From assembly GCF_000224085.1 (NCBI RefSeq), contig NC_015945.1, positions 1,995,501 to 2,059,500 on the forward strand: 64,000 bases of DNA. Direction: 5' to 3'. The position numbers were made by a program, and so were the translations under genes. The notes below the pieces were generated by a model. It did not search any database and was not told the origin of the DNA. It was given only the letters and a program-made list of their open reading frames with translations. Shown here in pieces: positions 63,056 to 64,000 of the stretch. This stretch comes from Allomuricauda ruestringensis DSM 13258. Lineage in GTDB: Bacteria > Bacteroidota > Bacteroidia > Flavobacteriales > Flavobacteriaceae. Within the stretch, counting starts at the first letter, position 1; each line of letters starts with the position of its first letter.

Positions 63056-63760
63056 ATGGAACCAAAAAAGAACCCGAAAGCAGACGTAGGAAGAAACAGT
63101 GCTCTATATTTTGTTATAGGATTGGCTGCTGTTTTGGCATTGGTCTACGGTGCCATGGAGTGGAAAAAATATGACAAGGTCAGTGATTACGACATTTCGA
63201 TGAATGTTGAGGATCAATTGGACGAAGAAGTACCAATGACCGAGCAGATTAAAACTCCACCGCCACCGCCACCACCTGCTGCCCCCGAAGTAATCGAGGT
63301 TGTAGAAGATGAAGAAGAAGTGGAAGAGACCGTTATCGAGTCTACCGAAACTAGCCAAGAGGAAGAGGTAATCGAAATCGAGGAAGTTGAAGTGGAAGAG
63401 GTGGAAGAAGATATTTCCGTTCCTTTTGCCGTAATTGAGGACGTTCCCGTTTTCCCAGGCTGTGAAAATGCAAGCGATAAAAAAGCATGTTTCCAAGAAA
63501 TGATGCAGAAGCACATCCGTAAAAACTTCCGTTATCCAGAAATAGCCCAAGAAATGGGTGTTCAAGGTAGGGTTAGCGTAATTTTCGTTATCCAGAAAGA
63601 TGGAAGTATCGGTAACATTAGAATGCGCGGACCTGATAAAAACTTGGAAGCCGAGGCAATGAGAATTATCCAAAAACTGCCTAAAATGACTCCTGGAAAG
63701 CAAAGAGGTAGACCAGTAAAAGTACCTTTCAGTATTCCAATTACATTTAAGCTACAGTAA
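63056..63760 (+). CDS. tonB: TonB family energy transducer
   Basis: Couples the inner-membrane proton motive force to outer-membrane receptors. 234 residues: a short cytoplasmic part, one helix (about 16-32), a short proline tract (PPPPPPPAAP), then an extremely acidic linker (about 90-128) instead of the usual Lys-Pro rod. The TonB C-terminal domain (about 145-232) has NFRYPEIAQEMGVQGRVSVIFVIQKDGSI and ends IPITFKL. Two Cys (CENASDKKAC) may form a disulfide, as seen in other flavobacterial TonBs. A purine-rich AAAAGGAGAAAAAGG precedes the ATG, an unusually good ribosome-binding site for this genome. Confidence 0.92.
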   Translation: MEPKKNPKADVGRNSALYFVIGLAAVLALVYGAMEWKKYDKVSDYDISMNVEDQLDEEVPMTEQIKTPPPPPPPAAPEVIEVVEDEEEVEETVIESTETSQEEEVIEIEEVEVEEVEEDISVPFAVIEDVPVFPGCENASDKKACFQEMMQKHIRKNFRYPEIAQEMGVQGRVSVIFVIQKDGSIGNIRMRGPDKNLEAEAMRIIQKLPKMTPGKQRGRPVKVPFSIPITFKLQ

Positions 63761-63792
63761 AATATATATAATTCCTGTCGAGGCAGGAATGG

Positions 63793-63828
63793 AAAAAGCC
63801 CGAATGAAATTTCATTCGGGCTTTTTTT
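63793..63828. terminator. terminator after tonB
   Basis: AAAAAGCCCGAATGAAA pairs perfectly with TTTCATTCGGGCTTTTT, followed by extra T. It can act in both directions. A smaller hairpin, ATTCCTG/CAGGAAT, precedes it at about 63769-63789. Confidence 0.88.
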
Positions 63829-63867
63829 ATGGATTTAACTCCAAGAATCATAAAACTTTAGCTTTGG

Positions 63868-63898
63868 TTGCAAAAGATACGTACTGGCGTTATCTTTG
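63868..63898 (+). promoter_or_regulatory. promoter of the window-edge gene (cyoE-like)
   Basis: TTG (63868-63870), a 20-nt spacer and TATCTTTG (63891-63898) fit the Bacteroidota consensus, with the start near 63904 just upstream of the ATG codons at 63912/63918. Confidence 0.65.
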
Positions 63899-63917
63899 CC
63901 AGCCAATAAAGATGTGG

Positions 63918-64000
63918 ATGAAATCTGCCGTAGGTTCCGTAAAAAATAATACCCTTTCCTTATTATTTTCCGATTTTAAGGAGATTACCAAGGCCAAACT
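63918..64000 (+). CDS. probable protoheme IX farnesyltransferase (haem O synthase), N-terminal end only
   Basis: Only 27 codons are visible, beginning MKSAVGSVKNNTLSLLF and continuing SDFKEITKAKL. The SDFKEITKAKL segment resembles the N-terminus of CyoE/CtaB prenyltransferases just before their first helix in flavobacteria. An ATG two codons earlier (63912) is also possible. If correct, it would make the haem O/A needed by the coxA product encoded 20 kb upstream. Too little sequence is present for certainty. Confidence 0.5.
   Translation, partial: MKSAVGSVKNNTLSLLFSDFKEITKAK

Overview
The window is chromosomal DNA of a marine-type member of the Flavobacteriaceae (Bacteroidota), most like the Muricauda/Allomuricauda group. 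The assignment is from gene content, not a search. It rests on the SprA translocon protein, an alternative complex III (act) operon joined to cytochrome oxidase genes, DUF2723 and PA14/lectin surface proteins, weak Shine-Dalgarno use, and several promoters matching the Bacteroidota consensus (TTTG or TTG, about 19-21 nt, TAnnTTTG).

Layout. 1-3746: tyrosine/homogentisate catabolism (hppD, hmgA, fahA on the minus strand) with a divergent MarR regulator and a candidate operator on the hppD start site. 3722-9778: a TSUP permease, a DUF4382-like orphan, a tricorn-type protease, a small thioredoxin and a NIPSNAP lipoprotein. 9899-11360: a small accessory patch in which two decayed copies of the 5' end of one MFS transporter gene bracket a DUF4375 gene, next to a HEPN-like gene. 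11388-22911: polA, glycosylasparaginase, cutC, a membrane metallophosphoesterase, a CBS protein, a thioredoxin-fold protein without its cysteines, a DUF2723 glycosyltransferase, tRNA-Gln(UUG) and a YkgJ protein. 23129-26542: a large modular surface protein. 26786-31424: the rimP-nusA-infB operon with a leader hairpin. 31917-43870: actABCDEF-coxB-coxA, a complete quinol-to-oxygen branch lacking coxC. 43941-48170: a DUF2807 protein, an acyl-CoA oxidase-like dehydrogenase and ruvB. 48374-50548: a TsdA-like dihaem cytochrome followed by two exported DsrE-like proteins, a probable periplasmic sulfur module. 50602-51005: a GIY-YIG gene boxed by near-perfect 24-bp inverted repeats. 51007-64000: queG, maeB, ruvA, sprA, gcvH, vanZ, tonB and the start of a probable haem O synthase gene.

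Most of the window is ordinary core genome. The parts that merit a second look are the TsdA/DsrE cluster, the GIY-YIG inverted-repeat unit whose repeat core also occurs near position 650, the MFS-remnant patch, the operator at hppD, and domain oddities in ActA, ActC and the thioredoxin-like protein. No CRISPR array, rRNA, transposase, integrase or prophage was seen.
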